Shown one piece after another: positions 61,015 to 64,000 of a stretch of 64,000 nt of DNA. This DNA is from CAYRWR01 sp964537555 (GTDB lineage Bacteria; Spirochaetota; Brevinematia; Brevinematales; CAYRWR01). The translations under genes were made by a program, and so were the position numbers. Numbering within the stretch: the stretch's first letter is position 1; each line of letters begins with the position of its first letter. The notes below the pieces were generated by a model, which was given only the letters and a program-made list of their open reading frames with translations, had not been told where the DNA came from and did no database searches. The stretch spans positions 9,427-73,426 of the forward strand of contig CAZIAD010000013.1 of the NCBI GenBank assembly GCA_964537555.1, given 5' to 3'.

Positions 61015-62430
61015 TTAATAGACCACTGTACAGTAGCTCTTCTCACTCCAGGCCTGGCTGTCCTCAGTCAGTCCTGAAAAAAGAAAGATATATGTGCCCA
61101 TAGGTACATAGTTCCCACTGGAGTTTTTGCCATCCCATTCATAAGAGATATCTATAGAGGAGGTAGGTGGTGCTCCCCAATCTTCCTGACCCAGAGTGGT
61201 TACCAGCTCTCCTCTAAGGGAATAGATTTTTATAGCACCTCCAAAAACATTGGCGGCCTTTGGCAGATTTACATTAAACTTCATCACTTCACCCTGAGAA
61301 GGAGCAAAAACAGTTCTAGAGTATCCTATGCCACTTAAAGTATTAGATGCGATAGTAGTAGTAGTAATCACTGGAATATTAAATTCACGTGAGCCCGGCA
61401 GATACACGATCTTTCCGTCATGACGGGGAGATACATCGGTGCGTACATTGCCGGCACTGTCTGTGAATGGTAGAATGAAAAAATTGTCAGCAACAGACTT
61501 TCTGGAGGAGTTCATTCCGGCCAGGTTATTGGGACAGAAGTCAAATGATAGTGAGGAAGAACCGGTACTGTCTCCATCCACAGAAAGTGCCATGACTTTA
61601 ATACTCAGATCTTTGTTATTGGTGATCCAGTTAGTGAAGGTAGAGATTTTTATCTTGGCCAGAAATACTCGCTCATCTGAATTAAACTCATAATCTCCAT
61701 TATAAAAAGAGAACATACTATTGGTAGCCCCTGTGAATTTTGAATCTGCAGGTTGTCTTTTAGCTACATCATAATATTGAGTGGGATTATTAAAATTCGT
61801 GAAAGCTACCAGCTGTGTTCCACCGGCGGCTACTGAAGAGAAGGAACCCCAGCCTCCATATACCCCCAGGAACATATCCACATTAAAATCACGGGTATAT
61901 ATCCCCTTTTTCCAGATTCCCAGTGTAGTAAAGTCCACTACCCCAAAGCCATCGATCCGGCTGATCAGGATCATGATATTGTTACCTTGAGCTGAAGCGG
62001 GATTACCGTTATTATAACCATTCCTCATCTCCCCTTTGACGGCAAAATAGATCCAGTTGGTATCCCAGGTGACCCAGAATTCCTGTATCTCGCCGTCGGT
62101 GCCATCATCTGCACTCTGGGGTGTGATCTTATCCGTCGGAGTGAACTCATTATTGATCTGCTCGCCCCAGTTCTGTTCTATTTCCGGAGCAATCAGGTAC
62201 TGGGCCGGACCCAGAGGATAGACATTTCTATTGGTCTGTCCTACCAGGTAATCCAGGGTATTTCCCCGTGAGATAAGGCAGTCATCTTCATCCCATCCGG
62301 CATTGATACCAGCCCATCCGAATTTCTTGTATTCTATGACTATACTGGATTTATCTACTGATGTGGCTGCGTAGAGCTGTATCGATAATACACTCATAAT
62401 CAGTAATACTAAAGTATTTCTTAACTTCAT
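61015..62430 (-). CDS. Exported protein with carbohydrate-binding-like domain and C-terminal FlgD-Ig-type domain
   Basis: A 471-residue protein with signal peptide (MKLRNTLVLLIMSVLSIQLYA). Residues 100-300 look like a CBM9/DOMON beta-sandwich: IQEFWVTWDTNWIYFAVKG, then NNIMILISRIDGFGVVDF and ERVFLAKIKISTF. The last 75 residues form a FlgD Ig-like module: FGGAIKIYSLRGELVTTLG, then YEWDGKNSSGNYVPMGTYIFLFSG (in parts: YEWDGKNSSGN, VPMGTYIFLF). Such modules are frequent at the end of surface or secreted hydrolases. No catalytic motif is seen, so glycan binding at the surface is the best guess. It lies between the PorV-like gene (17 bp) and the first lipoprotein (29 bp). Confidence 0.75.
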   Translation of the reverse strand: MKLRNTLVLLIMSVLSIQLYAATSVDKSSIVIEYKKFGWAGINAGWDEDDCLISRGNTLDYLVGQTNRNVYPLGPAQYLIAPEIEQNWGEQINNEFTPTDKITPQSADDGTDGEIQEFWVTWDTNWIYFAVKGEMRNGYNNGNPASAQGNNIMILISRIDGFGVVDFTTLGIWKKGIYTRDFNVDMFLGVYGGWGSFSSVAAGGTQLVAFTNFNNPTQYYDVAKRQPADSKFTGATNSMFSFYNGDYEFNSDERVFLAKIKISTFTNWITNNKDLSIKVMALSVDGDSTGSSSLSFDFCPNNLAGMNSSRKSVADNFFILPFTDSAGNVRTDVSPRHDGKIVYLPGSREFNIPVITTTTIASNTLSGIGYSRTVFAPSQGEVMKFNVNLPKAANVFGGAIKIYSLRGELVTTLGQEDWGAPPTSSIDISYEWDGKNSSGNYVPMGTYIFLFSGLTEDSQAWSEKSYCTVVY

Positions 62431-62459
62431 TTATGTCTCCCTTCTATATTATTCACGTT

Positions 62460-63632
62460 TTATTCGCCAGTCAGCAAATCGACGCTTATTTTTGCATTAT
62501 TTGGATATCTGTCGATCCCGCTGAGGGTAGCAGTAATATTTGTATTGAATACATACTGTGAATTAAAGCTGTAGGTAAAATTACCCATACTGACAAATGA
62601 GGGTACCGATCCGGCTAACATCTCATAGAGATTGGTCTGGTTACCAATCAGGGCCAGGTTTATAGAATTCTGATAGTAGACATCAAAGGGCACAGTCACA
62701 GTCCCGGACTGGATGGTTCCACTGGAGAGATAGAAATTATCAGCTCCGTTAAAGTCCAGCTGAATATTACTTTCATTGGTATAAAAACCGGTAGCATCGC
62801 CTGAGGAAATACCATAGTTTGATATCCAGGAATTCATATAGACATCACTGCCGTCTACATTATTAGTATAACTGAGCTTACCACTGATCTGCATGGTGGA
62901 GGCATTGGCAAAGGCAGTCTTAAATGTAGCGAAATCAGTAAATTCGAGGCCGGAGAAAAGGCTGATAGAAATGTTAGTACTGATATATTTGTTGGTGTAA
63001 TAGGAAAGGTTGGTGATAAAATTTGTCAGATATACATATCTATTTGTGGAGGTACTTAAAATATTGGTATATGACACTGTCGAATTCTGAGGTGTCTTGG
63101 CATAAGTGTTGAGCGACAAGGTCAGATTGGTGTCTTCAGCATATTTATAAATCGAGATCTGTGAATCCAGATAGGCTGAATATCCGCTGATATTATAGCG
63201 CAAGCCCATGTTTGCAATAGTCAGAACATTGGTCTGTATAAAAGTATTAGTGGAAATAGTGTTCAGATAATTGGTAAAGGACTGTGTGTTTTTATGATCG
63301 GTCTTTATAGTCCAGTTGGTGTTGTTTTTAATATTGGTAGAATAGGTATCGGTATTTACACCCGCACCTGACCCATCCGCCATGGTCACACTATAGTTTG
63401 TGATATAATTAAAATTAGTGACATTGCTGACTATGGAAAAGGATGTAATGGTGTAGGGAGTGTTGGCATTGGTCAAAGGCCCCCATCTCAGGACCTGGGC
63501 CAGCAGAAATGTCTGCACGGTAGATGATTTCATTACGGGTATGACCTGTTCAGAACCCGGTTGATTGACAGCACAGGATACCAGAAAAACAGATAAGAAT
63601 AGAAGTATAAGTATGTGTCGCCGTTTTTTCAT
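62460..63632 (-). CDS. Asn/Thr-rich lipoprotein, first gene of the surface operon
   Basis: A 390-residue lipoprotein (lipobox LVSC, Cys 20). The mature part is unusually rich in Asn, Thr, Ser and Tyr, with many N-T / T-N pairs (SNVTNFNYITNYSVT, YISTNISISLFSG) and few charged residues. It has a strand-like rhythm without exact repeats. Cys is absent after the lipid anchor. Such composition is common in surface-exposed or filamentous adhesive proteins. No family recognised. GGAGGATTTAAAT precedes the ATG. It leads the seven-gene operon. Confidence 0.78.
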   Translation of the reverse strand: MKKRRHILILLFLSVFLVSCAVNQPGSEQVIPVMKSSTVQTFLLAQVLRWGPLTNANTPYTITSFSIVSNVTNFNYITNYSVTMADGSGAGVNTDTYSTNIKNNTNWTIKTDHKNTQSFTNYLNTISTNTFIQTNVLTIANMGLRYNISGYSAYLDSQISIYKYAEDTNLTLSLNTYAKTPQNSTVSYTNILSTSTNRYVYLTNFITNLSYYTNKYISTNISISLFSGLEFTDFATFKTAFANASTMQISGKLSYTNNVDGSDVYMNSWISNYGISSGDATGFYTNESNIQLDFNGADNFYLSSGTIQSGTVTVPFDVYYQNSINLALIGNQTNLYEMLAGSVPSFVSMGNFTYSFNSQYVFNTNITATLSGIDRYPNNAKISVDLLTGE

Positions 63633-63657
63633 ATTTAAATCCTCCTAGAATTTCTCA

Positions 63658-63704
63658 ATTATATAGATTAAAAGCACAGTAGATGAGTTACATTCGCACT
63701 GTGC
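63658..63704 (-). promoter_or_regulatory. Promoter and candidate operator of the seven-gene surface operon
   Basis: On the minus strand TATAAT (complement of 63658-63663) lies 25 bp before the ATG; no good -35 stands 17 nt upstream. In the -35 region GCACAGT (63674-63680) and ACTGTGC (63698-63704) form a perfect 7-bp inverted repeat with a 17-nt spacer. This arrangement suits an activator or repressor that senses the substrate. Only one copy was seen in the window. Confidence 0.5.
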
Positions 63705-64000
63705 ATTTTTACAATTCGTATATTACAGGGTGAGTAGATGTGACAGGATAAGATTTTAAATATTGCTCCATTTTTTCTAACTCTTTAGGGTAACCGGTAC
63801 TCATATACAGGTGACCCTCCCCCGATATTATTACTTAATTATAATGTATAGAACTATTCTGTCAAGATTAATTTAAATATGCAGAGCGCATTGTGATGTA
63901 TGTGCTTTTTAGTCGATAGTCAATAGTCGGTAGTCCCTGCCCCTTTGTCACCCTGAGGTGTGCCCCATAATGTACCTCAAACTCGAAGAGGACGCTTGTA
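63705..64000. other. Right-end region without genes
   Basis: No gene with a credible start is present to the window edge. The DNA is A/T-rich to about 63905. The last 90 bp contain a heptamer repeat and the sequence GTCACCCTGAGG, which resembles the GTCACCCTGAG core of dispersed intergenic repeats found in many genomes. Confidence 0.5.
63911..63938 (+). repeat. Four tandem AGTCNNT-like heptamers
   Basis: AGTCGAT, AGTCAAT, AGTCGGT and AGTCCCT stand in a row. It looks like an unstable microrepeat at the edge of the operon's upstream region. Confidence 0.7.

Overview
The window looks like chromosomal DNA of a Gram-negative-type, motile anaerobe-like bacterium, most probably a spirochaete (Spirochaetota). 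This is inference from context: many exported lipoproteins with relaxed lipoboxes, a chemotaxis receptor behind a sigma-28-like promoter, a class III adenylate cyclase, outer-membrane barrels ending in aromatic residues, and two long conserved-looking proteins without a recognisable family. No rRNA or other phylogenetic marker is present to settle it. Housekeeping genes (ruvB, proS, xth, dapB, recG, pcm, nnrDE) are intact. One run of 100 N (27555-27654) shows this is a draft or metagenome scaffold.

Layout. 1-4.3 kb (minus): partial zinc-dependent phospholipase C-like gene, UMF1-type MFS transporter, membrane-bound LuxR-type regulator, ruvB. 4.3-4.7 kb: GC-rich non-coding segment. 4.7-15.6 kb: OmpA-like protein, methyl-accepting chemotaxis protein, solitary ParA-type ATPase, NYN-LOTUS protein coupled to an RsuA/RluB-type pseudouridine synthase, a large TPR-GGDEF protein, OFA-type MFS transporter, RCK potassium channel. 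15.7 kb: tRNA-Arg(CCG) with its own promoter and terminator. 15.9-20.5 kb: two paralogous small outer-membrane-type proteins (one frameshifted), xth, a lipoprotein and proS. 20.9-25.8 kb: a stand-alone CHASE2 protein, a large lipoprotein and a membrane adenylate cyclase.

25.9-28.2 kb is the most unusual part: an A/T-rich two-gene unit with a radical SAM/SPASM enzyme and, 91 bp downstream, an exported protein built of near-identical 96-residue repeats. The assembly gap falls inside the repeats. A missing length of 5 nt plus any multiple of 288 nt restores a single reading frame, so the two apparent genes are one. The Cys after a Trp and the W-T-N triplet recur in each repeat, and W-T-N is also the C-terminus. 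Together with the SPASM enzyme this suggests a peptide or protein modification system.

28.3-31.3 kb: an exported protein of the group often labelled asparagine synthetase B, and a double-domain family 2 glycosyltransferase. 31.4-39.7 kb: an eight-gene operon read on the minus strand, from a YtrA-type GntR regulator and ABC ATPase through a LolD/MacB-type ATPase, two FtsX-type permeases, a LolA-like protein and an outer-membrane barrel to an ABC-2 type permease. A perfect 9-bp inverted repeat lies over its promoter. 39.7-54.6 kb: pcm, a secreted GH13 alpha-amylase, an unidentified 629-residue protein, a 1288-residue beta-helix lipoprotein, nnrDE-dapB, an unidentified coiled-coil protein and recG. 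54.6-63.6 kb: a seven-gene minus-strand operon of surface and periplasmic proteins (sugar-binding lipoprotein, CBM48-only lipoprotein, two large barrels, a PorV/UPF0164-like barrel, a FlgD-Ig-tailed protein, an Asn/Thr-rich lipoprotein). It reads as a candidate alpha-glucan or other glycan capture system, complementing the amylase at 40.5 kb.
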